In this document: in pieces, positions 18,018 to 28,153 of the stretch
Layout: each line of letters begins with the position of its first letter
How positions within the stretch are numbered: position 1 is the first letter of the stretch
Origin: Chara braunii
Taxonomy: Eukaryota; Streptophyta; Charophyceae; Charales; Characeae
Direction: 5' to 3'
Assembly (NCBI GenBank): GCA_003427395.1
Contig: BFEA01000479.1
Location: forward strand, 312,168-342,067
DNA: 29,900 nucleotides
Notes under the pieces: model-generated
What the model saw: only the letters and a program-made list of their open reading frames with translations
Database searches by the model: none
What the model was told of the DNA's origin: nothing
Made by a program: the position numbers and the translations under genes

Positions 18018-18035
18018 TCCCCATCAACGGTGCCA
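18018..18035 (-). promoter_or_regulatory. Primer-binding site resembling tRNA-Asp
   Basis: The sense strand reads TGGCACCGTTGATGGGGA. It matches 15 of 18 positions of TGGCGCCGTTGCCGGGGA, the complement of the plant tRNA-Asp 3' end and a common PBS of plant gypsy elements. It lies 18 nt inside the 5' LTR end, a rather long gap of T/A-rich sequence. Confidence 0.75.
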
Positions 18036-18575
18036 TTTTTGTTAATTTTTTTTTGCAGTCGGACCACTTCAGGCGACCGGAAAGCCAACAGGCTGTCACG
18101 CGAAATTTTGTGTCTAATTGCAATAAATAAAATAAATTAAATAATGCAAATCCCTTCTTGTTGTGTGCGTCCGGTTTCGAGCGAGAGCCTTCAATTGCGG
18201 TCTTCACCGGTCCCCGGTCTTAGGAATCTTTTATTTTGATTCGGAACAACAGAGAATTATGCAAATAATGACCATCAAATCATGGGGTGCTATGCATGCA
18301 TCACTTACGTCAATCTGATTTTGAGAACTGTGAAAGAATCATCCAAGGAGACAATCATCAGGCAGAACAATGCAAGAAGAAAGACTGACTCACTCGAGCA
18401 ACGATAGGAGCAATTGAATGAGGGAAGAATGAGAACTCATAATAGTATGAAGGAGTACATATGGAGGAGAGCATGACCAGCACCAATCAAGAGTCCTCAC
18501 TCAACCCTCTAAACTTCTCTCTATCTCTCACTTTGCTGTCCGTCATTTGGACTTCTTGCCATGTCTCCGGACTCT

Positions 18576-19181
18576 CTAAGGTTGTGGCTTCTGAATGTAC
18601 AGCCACCTGAAGCCTACCAATTCCAAATACTTCCAGCCAAGTCCCATGATACGGACGTCAAGCATGACACAAAATTCTTCCCATAGTGTGGAGAGATAGG
18701 GCTGAGAGAAAATACCCCTCCTGAGATGTAGAAACTCAGAGGGCTCGGTCACCGCCTCGTAATCAATCACTGCCGGCGATCTGTATCTCTTGGCCAAGTC
18801 CACCAGACCGCCCCAATAAGAGCCATCAGTAAGATAGTAGGAAACCGGAGGTTTAGGATAATCCATGAAGAGCTTGAGACCAAAACTGTAGACCAACTTT
18901 GTATTACCCTCGAGTCTCTCTGCTTTCCACTGCACATACCCGGCTGCAGCTGCCCATACTACGTCAAAATGCGGATGTGTCTTATTCCCTTTTTTCAGGA
19001 GGATCCGTAAGTCACTGACTGTCCCTTCAGCGAACTCAGTGAGAGCTATGAAGATTGACAGATCTTCACACTTGAAACCATCGATTCTGACATACCTGTA
19101 GGGGAAGCTCTCCTTGGCAGCAGTCAGATTAAGGTTGTCAAGGACCTGCTGGTCAACTGTGATGGGGTTGATTTCTCTCAT
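18576..19181 (-). CDS. LTR-encoded ORF A, unknown protein, 5' LTR copy (201 aa)
   Basis: ATG at 19181; the frame ends at TAG 16 codons earlier than in the left LTR. The FPY motif is at residues 26-28, EGTVSDLRILLKKG at 52-65, WAAAAGY...WKAERL follows, and GGLVDLAKRY stands where B and C have NW-hydrophobic. About 70 further residues (from RSPAVIDYEAV) are special to A. It lies 520 nt before the LTR end and so upstream of the PBS on an LTR-initiated transcript; it would also be in the 3' LTR. LTR-borne genes are known from mouse mammary tumour virus (sag), which serves only as an analogy. Confidence 0.62.
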   Translation of the reverse strand: MREINPITVDQQVLDNLNLTAAKESFPYRYVRIDGFKCEDLSIFIALTEFAEGTVSDLRILLKKGNKTHPHFDVVWAAAAGYVQWKAERLEGNTKLVYSFGLKLFMDYPKPPVSYYLTDGSYWGGLVDLAKRYRSPAVIDYEAVTEPSEFLHLRRGIFSQPYLSTLWEEFCVMLDVRIMGLGWKYLELVGFRWLYIQKPQP

Positions 19182-19546
19182 GTGTTTGGATAAATAGTCG
19201 CTTCCTGATAGAGAGAAAAGACTGTTTTTGACTGATAGGTGTCCATTGGATGATTGTCAGTTCTGGTGGACTGATGGGTCCCCAGACACTTGCCTAAGTG
19301 CTGCTTGATTGCCTTTTGGGTGCCTCTTCGGACGCCATTCCTTAATGCTGTTTCTGAATGCTGCTTTTTAATGCTGATATGGAGACTGAATGACGGTTGA
19401 CCAGAAAATTGAGTAGCTGTTGATCAGAAAACTGTCCACCAACTGTTCGGAACTGATCAGCTACTGATCCGAAAACTGGTTACTTGCTGTTTCTAGAAGA
19501 ATGATTGCTTGCTGTCCTGAAAAGAAAAGAAATGATTGCTTGCTGT

Positions 19547-20065
19547 TTAGGGAGCTGATCGGATCGCTCCTTGACCATTCTGAACACCATTCCAAACACT
19601 GTTCTGATCATAGTTTGACTGTTCTGAATACTGTTTTAAACACCAACTGAGTGCTGACCGAGAACCATCCGAATACTTATTGCGGGTCAGGAAACCGATT
19701 GATTGGGTCACCAAACGTTGTTTTCCTGAAGGAGCTGCAGATAACAGGGGGGGCAAAACTTTCTTTGGTAAATGTTCCAATAGAAGCCGTAAAGGAAAAA
19801 GCCAGGGCTTCACCCGCCTTAACTCGAGTTTTAACCTGGCTTGTTCAACAGTTTCGAGGAACGAGCTAGTATTGTGCATTTTACCGCCGCGGCCATAAAA
19901 GCAGAGCACGTACTCGATGTATTTTTTCCCTTCAGCCATCCCAACAGTATGCCTCCTCTGAGTTTGTCTGTAAGATTCCATATATGTGCAAGCCTCTTCC
20001 ACCCATCCTTCCTTTTTGTCTCTCTTCAATCGGGATTTCAACACCATGACATCGTCTTCTTTCAT
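19547..20065 (-). CDS. LTR ORF G, open copy, unknown protein (172 aa)
   Basis: ATG at 20065. The N-terminal 60 residues are charged and possibly helical (SRLKRDKKEGWVEEACTYM), followed by KKYIEYVLCFYGRGGKMHN. The C-terminal half is rich in Ser, Leu and Gln without a recognisable fold. In the left LTR one TGG codon has become TGA. It lies between H and A in the same orientation. There is no family match I can name, and a chance frame is possible. Confidence 0.38.
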   Translation of the reverse strand: MKEDDVMVLKSRLKRDKKEGWVEEACTYMESYRQTQRRHTVGMAEGKKYIEYVLCFYGRGGKMHNTSSFLETVEQARLKLELRRVKPWLFPLRLLLEHLPKKVLPPLLSAAPSGKQRLVTQSIGFLTRNKYSDGSRSALSWCLKQYSEQSNYDQNSVWNGVQNGQGAIRSAP

Positions 20066-20356
20066 AATTCTCTCTAATTCTTCTGAGTCCAGGCAACAAC
20101 AAAACGAACTGCAGGTGAGTTCCGTGGACTCTACACACAGAACACTATCACCTAACTTCAGTCGTACTACGAGAGTACCGGGCTACGAATGATGATGAAC
20201 CATACCAGGTGTGTGAGGGTCACTTTCTGTTTTCTATAAGATACACAGGTTTCCTTGTACATGAAACTTACGCATGATCCCCAATCTCATATTGAACGGT
20301 GCAAGTCCAAGTGTCTCTCACTCTAACACAGGAACTCTAACTGCTGGCACGCTTTT

Positions 20357-23035
20357 GAGTGCGAAAGTTCTTGTTATTATTTTCCCATCTAAATGTCGGC
20401 AGTTGTTCCCTCCCTCTTCGGTTCATCACTCGCCTCAGGTTCTCAGAAGAGGTTTTCCGATTGGTTAGCAATAGGAGGTATGGTCGATAGCCCATTCAAT
20501 GGGCCACAAACTCATTGATTAGTACTAGCATCCGAAAGCTCTCATGATCGGGCTAGTGTACACATGCCCTTCACTGGCTCAGACTTGCTGTACCGCGCTT
20601 GAGATTTATAGATACTAGTACTCAGGCAAAAGTTCATATGAGCCTGCGGGCAGAGGCTCTGGGCTCAAAACGAGTCTGAGCACGCCTTGATGGATCTCGT
20701 CACACAGTTCATTCACCCGTCACCGTCAGCCCAATCATGATTAAGCATCGTCTGTTCGACCATCCCCGCAGTGCCTCAAATAAGGGTTCGATACCGTCTG
20801 GGTTCAAAACTCGGGTTTTTCACCTAAGAGCTCTGTCTCCCTGGCACTTGGCCAGCCCATACTCAGGTACAGTAAGCAAGTAAAAAAAACGAATTAAAAA
20901 AAAAGGGCTCTGAGGAAACTGCCCCAAAACTCAAATTATCATCGATTGCATGGAGGTCAACTAAGGCACGAGTCTTTTGCGAAGCAAGAGAAAAGGGAAA
21001 AAAGAAAGAGGGCATGCAACACTTTCTCACCACCTGGTTAAAGCCCCATCAGCTATAAAGAGGTACTCAGATTACTCCCCGTTGAGTGGGTCCTTACCGT
21101 TGCCCAGGCAAAATTGACACTCAGTCGCCTTCAACCAGGAATTTAGCGAGGACGTAAGTGATTCTCCTAAGTACCGACTTTCTTTTCCCAATCCACTAAG
21201 AGGTGAAGGCATAAAACATGACCAATGGAAGACATTTTTAAACTTCCTTCTGATGTTCAAACCCACTAGGTAGGCCCTAAAGAAGACCCGCATAATCGGT
21301 CAGATACCTGCCTGCAGTCATGAGACTCGTAAGGCATTTAGTCTTGCTCACACAGGCGTTCGCAGGCTTACACAGTCATGCATCAGATTTACAACAAAGC
21401 ACAATCGAACTCTTACCACTATAGGCAATCATTCAATCATGTGAGAGTATGCACGCCAACCCACTCACGCCCTTATGCAGTCGCGATAAGCAATCGCACG
21501 GCGCAATCACACAAGGTAATCGCACAGTGCAGTCACACAATATAGTCATACGGCACTGTCACACAATGCAGTCACATAGCACTGTCACACAATGCGGTCA
21601 CACGCCGCAATCACACATTCATTCACACGTCGCAATCGCACAGTCACTCACATGTCGCAATCGCACAGTCATTCACATGTCGCAATCAAACAGTCATCCC
21701 GTTCACACGGGTACACACTAGCTCGCACGTTTTGCACTCAATTAATTGCTGATCGCAAAACAACTTCTCATGATTGCTGGCGACCATTTCAATCGGATGC
21801 ACAATCATAAACCCGTACGTGCAAGCTCTCGTATAGCCACGCCAGAGGGTAAGAAGAGTCGAAATCAAGGTTGTTCATGTGATCTCTACCCTCACCATGT
21901 CTAAATGACCTGGCTGAGAAGAAATAGATCAGGCTCAGCCAAGCAGAGTTCGCTAAAAGGGCGTACAATGCCTAAAGCATGACCATAGCCGAGCTCCCCG
22001 CCCCTTTTAGATTAAGACTGCCAGCACGAGTGTAAGGAAGTCGTTTAGTTGTCTGCAATCCACGCACATTGTATGCTCGCGTTCACTCTTTAATCCCCGC
22101 TGTTTCTTGCATGAGACTCTCTGGCGATCGCACCGACCTCAGATTCTCCCAACAGTTCTAAGGAGTCGCTCTGACTACGACCGATAAAAAGAACAGGGTA
22201 ATCTTTACGCGCCGATGATAAAGATCTGCTCACATTGAAAACAAGGTTACTACGAAGGGTAACTGCACATTCTCTCTAGGNTCNGCCTGGCATGAGCAAA
22301 ACCCACTACGAGAACCTTATCTGAGACAAGACCGAGGCGTGGCAAGAGCATGCAATTTCGAATCCGACTGAAAGTCAGCTAACAACAACGGGAAGCTACA
22401 NAATGAGAACTACTAGTGTCCACACAACATAGCTATTACCTCTCAAGGTGAACAGTTAGTGATAGCCGTCACAGTGCGATCTCAAGACGACCCCACATCT
22501 CACAAGTACTGCTCGTTCTTCTTAGATTGATANTTCCATAGTTTNACACTCCGATCACCTTAAGCTCATCACGACATTTACCCCNCCAGAGTATTACCGN
22601 CAACGCCAACGAAGATGGTCTCGTACGCTTGTTCCGCCCACGGCTGACTGGATCACGCGAGGCCTCTCTCTCAACCTTGTCTCGTCAGGTTATGAGTAAC
22701 CCAAGTCTCACTCGATCACAGCGTNTTTGCATGAGCGGANANTCCACGACACGTTTGCTGCGTGAACGCAGCGGAGCCTTTCGAGTAAGCCAGTTGGTCA
22801 CTCGTGCNTGCTCTCGGCCCGTAAGAGCAGCCTGACCTCCTCTCCCTTGCGTGGCGTTAGGTCATCACCATGGCCAAGACTCTGTCGTCTTCTCTATACG
22901 TTTCCACCTTACTTCACCATGCCCACTCCACACTTACTCTTCACGCACTAGAGTCAGGTTGACGTCATCTTCTCCCATCTGCCCAAGCCCTCTCACGCAC
23001 CTCTTCTCTCTCTCGTTGACCTTCTTGGCGCGCCA
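20357..23035. other. Second copy of the identical block
   Basis: Counterpart of 2783-5461, with N characters at 22281, 22284, 22401, 22533, 22545, 22585, 22600, 22725, 22740, 22742 and 22808. It contains the tandem array at 21484-21704 and no convincing gene. Its left edge follows CTGCTGGCACGCTTTT, whereas the left LTR has an unrelated 60-bp stretch there. Confidence 0.85.
21484..21704. repeat. Degenerate ~25-bp tandem repeats in the 5' LTR
   Basis: Same array as at 3910-4130, with about eight units of 25-26 bp including CAGTCATTCACATGTCGCAA. As it lies inside the identical block, its sequence in this LTR may be a copy of the other and should not be used to judge unit turnover. Confidence 0.7.
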
Positions 23036-23143
23036 CGTGTGCGACGAGTACCTGAGCATGTACCCGTACCACTGTACTTGCCTCTCTCTCTGCCGCCCCG
23101 TGGTACCTGTCCCTATTTCTTTTGTCAGCGGGCAACTTTGACT

Positions 23144-23599
23144 CTAAGGCCCCGCCTCGTACCGTTCCCGGTCACGCCAGCCCTGAGCAGCGTTTGCGTC
23201 GCTCATTTCCGACTCTCCATCCGAGTCTCTTTCGAGGTGTTGCTCTTCCCTTGTAGTGGTCCCAGTAGATGAGTCATCTTCGTGGTAGGTGACCGATACC
23301 CGCATACCCGCGGTCACTCCATCACGTCTGCACCTTCTCTCTGCCCTGTTACGAGCCTCTGTAATTGCTGCCTGCAGCCCTCTGTCCATCCTCATCTCCT
23401 GTTCATCGTGACCACTAACATTAATCCTTAACCTCACCCCCTCAGTAGGCTTACCATAGGTTAAAACAACCTCCACTACGGGCCCCTTTTCATCCTCACT
23501 CTCCCAAATCCACGAGTACCTCATGTACCGCGGTCTGTAGCCGCGCAGGCCATTCCGATCTGGTATAGCCACCCTTAGAATAGCCAGGCCTCGACCCAA
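23144..23599 (-). CDS. LTR ORF H, unknown protein, 5' LTR copy
   Basis: The 151-codon frame matches 5570-6025. The first ATG is at 23524, giving 126 residues. The acidic WESEDEKGP stretch, the LTYGKPTEG turn and the arginine-rich ARNRAERRCRR helix are retained in both copies, with replacements scattered mostly at other sites. It lies about 140 nt after the TATA-like box, so it could be the first ORF on the genomic RNA. Function unknown. Confidence 0.45.
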   Translation of the reverse strand: MGRGLAILRVAIPDRNGLRGYRPRYMRYSWIWESEDEKGPVVEVVLTYGKPTEGVRLRINVSGHDEQEMRMDRGLQAAITEARNRAERRCRRDGVTAGMRVSVTYHEDDSSTGTTTREEQHLERDSDGESEMSDANAAQGWRDRERYEAGP

Positions 23600-23739
23600 A
23601 CACTAGCCGCTCAGATAGCCCACGCCGGTTACCGGCTCTTACAGCTGCACCTCCCAAGACCTCAGACCGGTTAACACAGTACAAGAGGCAACCCGTAGGC
23701 ACTCGCAGCTAAACGTTGAACAGCCAGCCTCCCCCTTTT

Positions 23740-23747
23740 CTTTTATA
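23740..23747 (-). promoter_or_regulatory. TATA-like box in the 5' LTR
   Basis: The sense strand reads TATAAAAG followed by AAAAGGGGGAGG. It is conserved with 6166-6173 although the surrounding LTR has diverged. If it is the promoter, U3 is about 1.5 kb and the transcript would carry H, G and A upstream of the PBS. Confidence 0.45.
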
Positions 23748-25243
23748 GGCTTTTCTCATACCTCGGCCTCTATACTCTAAACGAGGAATTCAAAAAATTA
23801 ATAAAATAATTAAATCAAATAGTCTATAGGTGAAATTGGAGAGTCGGAGCTTAACGGCCGAAACATGAACTAAAAGCTGCGTCGCCGTCAACCACTAGTT
23901 CCGGTGACGAGACTATAGGTCCAAGGCGATGGTCCCATAACGGGATACCGACAGAAGTTCTCACCTCTTCAAAATGAGTCGTCGGCCTATCCCCACCGGG
24001 TACCCGTGTCCGATGGCAAGGAGGGGGCTTATGACCCCCTTCAGGGGTGATAAGCTTCCTACCGATGCGGCCGCGGGTCGCCCTCCTTTTGAGATCTTAC
24101 CGTACAATGCCAAATCGGAGTTCCCCCACAGACTGTATCCGCGAGGTCGGCCTACTTAGGTGGTGGACCGCTAAACTCGAAATTTGAACCGTTGGCCTCC
24201 CCGCGAAGCGATGGACCAACGAAAAACTGGAAAAAAAAGAATTAATAATGGTTGTAATGATAATAATAATAATAATAGTAATAAGGCGCTTCATATTTCA
24301 TTCTGCTCAGCAGCTCCGACTAGACAGTGGTACAAGTCCTCGCTCAAAACTAAAACCGACCTTCAACCCTTTTCCTCTCTTTCTTTCTTTTTCTAACCTC
24401 CCCTTTTCTCAGTCATTGCTCTATCTAACCCAAGACTCAGCTACTAGGGCCCAGTGCGTGGTTGGAACATCCACAAGGGTTACCTTTATCCCATCCCTGT
24501 ACCTGGCCCAGATCACAACCATTAGGGCCAGACGGTCCTTTTAACCCCAAGCAGGCTCAGTCTAAACTAACAGCGACCACGACTTGGAAACAGGACCGCT
24601 GGCCTCCCCCGCGAAGTGACAGGATCCCGACAACAGGGGAAATCGCATCTGAAAATCGGTGAATTAATAATGATAAAATAATAGTAATAATAATAACAAG
24701 AGAAAAGGGAAAACTCAAACGATTCAGTAGACGATCATCGCTGAATCATTATGGACTAAAGCAACGGTTCTGATCCACGTACTGATCAGATTTTCTATTT
24801 TCTTTTCTTTGTTTTTTATATTTTTGTTTTCCCCTTTTATCTCTTTCATTCAACTTTTTCTTCCCGTCAGCAAGTCGTTTCCACGCACCTAACCCATAAC
24901 TTGGCCACAGGGCACTCGACGCGCAGTAGAAAATATCGCGCCAGTCCCTTCGTCTCCGTGTCCCAGGGCGAACGCGGCGGCTACCATGTCCAAAGGACGG
25001 TAGTGCTCTGCTGTAGAGCAGGGCGCCGAGCCTGCGTGGACCAATGGAAAGCCCTGTGGCACACCTTTTTGCTGAGGCAGGCACCAAATAGGATCGGTCC
25101 ACGTCACGGTACAACCCGGGTGTACCAACAACATTACACAGGCTCGGAGACAACCCGATGAGTAGCGAGCTTCCAAACAAGAAACAGGCACTGGGTAGAA
25201 GCCTGGCACAGGGAGGAGGGCCGGGACACCGTGCCCTCTGACA

Positions 25244-26030
25244 CCACGCGCCAGGAAGCAACGACGGTATCTTCTTTTATTTCGTTTTTTTGCTTGTGTT
25301 TATAATTTTTTTTTCTTTTTCTTTGTGTGAGTAACACCCCGTACTTGGCGGGCTCCGACCAAGAAGGAGCGACCGGGCCTTCCCTTGGCTGACCTCCCTA
25401 AGGCTGTGACGCGTATACGGGAAGGCCCGCAGCCGATAGCTGAGCGAGGTACTGGTGGTTTAAGGCCCGCGTCCTTACCCAGGGACCGTTGTCCCTCTAT
25501 TTGGCAAGGCTGGAAAATGAATCTTTCGCTGGAACATGGGAAGATACACCACCATATATTTTTTCTTTTTTTTGGTATGCTTGCCCTCCACCCCCGGTAG
25601 ATCCTAACCGCTCGACACTGGCATAACTTCACAAACTGGGCATTTGTGCCTTCCGATTCCCTCACAAGATTGCCCATGCCAATGGCCACGTTGTGCGCTA
25701 TTTTGATCGTGATTTTTTTCCCTTTTTTTTGTTGCAGATCCGTCGTGGCGCACCCGCCCCGCGTGACTTTGTCGATCTTCATTGGTTCATCTCGTCCTCG
25801 CCTCTAGCCTGCAGCTTTGCCATGGCGGGCCGGACTTGTTAAAGTAATGAAAACAAATATTGTGCTTGATCTTAACAAAAAACAAAAAAGGTATATTAAA
25901 AACTCGTTTTTTACCCCGCCGCCAATAAGGAAGTAAGTGAGAGATCGTGAGAGAGGGTGAGAGAGGGAGAAGAAAGGTAAGAATCACACATAAGAAAAGA
26001 GGAGGAAGAGAGAAACAGAGCGGGGAATGG
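25244..26030. other. Unassigned spacer between the two elements
   Basis: About 790 bp with T-rich runs (25290-25325, 25555-25572, 25710-25732) and a GC-rich middle. A 160-codon minus-strand frame at 25300-25782 ends in poly-lysine from a T run and has no domain features. A GAGAGAGG-rich purine stretch lies at 25935-26020. I see no LTR or gene here. Confidence 0.5.
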
Positions 26031-26234
26031 GACAACTTCTTTGTTGCCTACTTGAGTCTGACAAGGGTTCTGCAAAGCCACTTGCTTCATCCGAAAACCC
26101 ACTTTGCGTATCCCGTGTGGTGACATGAAGTTAGTTGTTGCACCACAATCAATCAAGGCACGGAGATAGTGGTGGTTTATGAGAAGCTTGAAAAAAAAAT
26201 ACTTCACTGTCCCTTGAGCACGCTGATGTTTCAT
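25911..26234 (-). pseudogene. Protease fragment of the second element
   Basis: The frame includes ALIDCGATTNFMS, a retropepsin active site in which the usual DSG or DTG is DCG, followed by about 30 residues of protease-like sequence to VGNKEV. After about 26030 the frame is low-complexity and no longer protease-like. It is in the same frame as the gag part ending at 26250, separated by one TAG. The changed catalytic loop and the truncation make it non-functional. Confidence 0.75.
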
Positions 26235-26249
26235 CTCAACCCAATGCTC

Positions 26250-27086
26250 CTAGTGGATAGTGAAAGTCAACCGTCTCAGACTCCTCCCAAGACTCAACAT
26301 ACAAAGCATGACAAACTTCCGCCTTGGAATGACAAGACGACGGGGCTTCAAGAGAGGATTGCTGACCTGCACCAGGTTCAGTTTCCCTTGCTGTAGAGGG
26401 TGCTGATGCCAACTCTTCACCCGATTTTGGTTTCCCTGCAACCTATAACAATCTTGCACTTTATGGTTCGTTTTCAGACAATGCAAGCATTGCCAACCCC
26501 CTTTCTTCATTCTGGCCTTCCATTCAGCCTCACTGATGCAGAGGTCCACCCAAGGTTTAGTACTTGCATCCTCCAGTTTGACTGGGATTTTGGCTCCCTT
26601 TGGAAGTGCAACAAAGCTCCTTACTAGATTCTGGTTTTGGTTTCCCTTTCCATGAGCGGTCTTTTTAGAGGCACAAAATTTATCATCTTCATTGTTTATG
26701 TCAGATTCTTGAGTTGAAGGGTCGGCTGTATCAACGTCCTGTTTTTGGTCGTCGCCAAGAGTGGGGTCATCTATTTCGGCCTCCTCTTCCCTTTTCAACA
26801 AGTCAAGTGCAGCTAAATGATTGCTGCCACGAAATCGTCCGCGAACAAAAATCTTTTTGTTGCTTGCTGCGGTAAAGAGGTCTCCTGCCTCCAGCCTGAC
26901 TACATCCTCTATTACGGAAAACCAGTTACTGTACCCAAAGAAATCTCTGCCTAGGCGATTGGTTAAGTGAGTAGGAACCGTACCTTTGACTATATGAAAA
27001 ACCACAATTGCGCAGTCATGTCCAATCTTAACGTTGCAAAGAGCTTGCTGACATGCAGTTGCAATTTGTGCATGGTGCCTTGGCAC
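26250..27086 (-). pseudogene. C-terminal Gag of the second element with zinc knuckle
   Basis: The frame carries the end of the Gag core (RLGRDFFGYSNW and VVRLEAGDLF) and a CCHC zinc knuckle CLHCLKTNHKVQDC (CX2CX4HX4C). It overlaps the preceding Gag frame at 26990-27086, where a frame change near 27000 is required for a continuous Gag. A TAG at 26250-26252 separates it from protease. It is a broken nucleocapsid region. Confidence 0.8.
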
Positions 27087-27562
27087 TTGCTGCGCTTCAG
27101 CTCATCAAGTTGTATCCTTACTCTCGCTACAACATGTGGGTCTTTATATTGTGCCACTAATATATCATCGAGAGTGGTAGCGGGATTGACTTTAAGCCAC
27201 TCAGATAACTTGATCTTGGAGTACCCAACTTCCATGGTTTGGACTTCAAGGAAGCACTTTACGAGAGGCTCGACGTTCGTCGCCAAGATCAAGGACTGGT
27301 TCACTCTTTGGGTGCCCTGTACCTCAAAGTAGGCTCTCATGGAGTCGATCCATGATTCTACGTCCTTCTTGCCATCATATATCGACGATATCATTACCGC
27401 CTTGAAGTTCCAGCCCATGTATGGACTACCATAGCTGGTTCCAGCTATTGCTGGATCTGATCCCATGGCTGCAGTAGTTGCAGAACTTCCTGCGCCGCCG
27501 CTTGTAGCAGCAGTGGGAACTACACTTGTCGCAGGTCCTGATTGAGTAATCACCAAACTCAA
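26990..27562 (-). pseudogene. Central Gag of the second element
   Basis: This part has the retrotransposon Gag core: a Ser/Ala-rich N-terminus, then YDGKKDVESWIDSMRAYF and LKVNPATTLDDI. It has no ATG at its start; it lies in the same frame as 27638-28153, from which a single TAG (27638-27640) separates it. It ends by frameshift near 27000. It is a non-functional capsid region. Confidence 0.8.
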
Positions 27563-27637
27563 TGAAGAAGACTGTGAAGAAGAAGAAAAATGGAAGGGTG
27601 CAAAGGTAAAATGAGGAAGGGAACTTGAAGTTTGGGC

Positions 27638-28153
27638 CTAATGCGTGCTTATAATTTGTTGTAACTGATCGCGATGCTCTCTAGCCATATCAACCATTTG
27701 AGTATGCATCCGACTCATCTCCTCGAGTAGTTGAGATTTCACACACAGAAGCTCGCTTAGCAAATGGTAGTTTACAAACGCACGTACATACACAACCGGA
27801 TCTTTCTTAAGGTCTGCATCAGTCATGTTTGGAACTGTTTCGAAAGTGATCTCAAGTTTGTCAGCAAATATTTTCCGCTTTGCCTCTCCCTCCATTTCCT
27901 CCTCAGCCAATTCTTTTTGATAGAGGGCCTCATACAACGGTTGGTCAGCCTCACTCGTTGCATCCATGCAAGCCTTTAACATATCAGAAAGTTTGGTTGA
28001 TGCCATGTCGGAACTACTAGCTCCTTCGATTGCCATGACTTCTCTTGCTCTTCTCTCTTGTTCGCGTGTCTCAATGGACATGTAGTGGATTTCAACAAAA
28101 GAAACAAACTGAAAGTACAAAGAAGAAGATAGAACTCCTAGCCCGAGCGACAA
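27638..28153 (-). pseudogene. N-terminal part of Gag, or an ORF upstream of gag, second element
   Basis: A 171-codon frame; the likely start is the ATG at 28081 (residues MSIETREQERR). It is rich in charged residues and probably helical or coiled coil toward the end (LLEEMSRMHTQMVDMAREHRDQ is the heptad-like part). It is in frame with the Gag core downstream, with TAG in between. Either it was the N-terminus of one long Gag, or the stop is original and this is a separate small protein. I do not recognise a family. Confidence 0.55.

Larger units (their letters stand above)
423..25243 (-). mobile_element. Giant Ty3/gypsy-type LTR retrotransposon with 7.2-kb LTRs
   Basis: The element has long direct repeats at both ends (423-7673 and 18054-25243), a tRNA-Asp-like PBS just inside the right repeat, and gag, protease, RT-RNase H and integrase in that order on the minus strand. 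The PR-RT-RH-INT order is the Ty3/gypsy (Metaviridae) order. Total length is about 24.8 kb with a 10.4-kb internal region. It is unusual in having very long LTRs that carry ORFs, and five extra small ORFs before gag. No target-site duplication was found: the outer flanks are ATTTT at 418-422 and CCACG at 25244-25248. The coding frames are largely open, but the RT-INT junction and the linker before protease are interrupted, so this copy may be inactive. Confidence 0.92.
18054..25243 (-). repeat. 5' LTR (right copy), about 7.19 kb
   Basis: In sense orientation it begins TGTCAGAGGGCACGG at 25243 and ends GACTGCA at 18054, so it has the canonical TG...CA ends. It is colinear with 423-7673, with a few small indels (the offset ranges from 17570 to 17631). 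It carries ORFs H, G and A, all open in this copy, a TATA-like box at 23740-23747 and a candidate AATAAA at 18230-18235. Typical Ty3 LTRs are a few hundred bases to about 2 kb; 7 kb with ORFs is exceptional. Confidence 0.92.

Noticed and set aside
25300-25782. 160-codon minus-strand frame
   Set aside because: Ends in poly-lysine from a T run and lacks any motif; probably chance.
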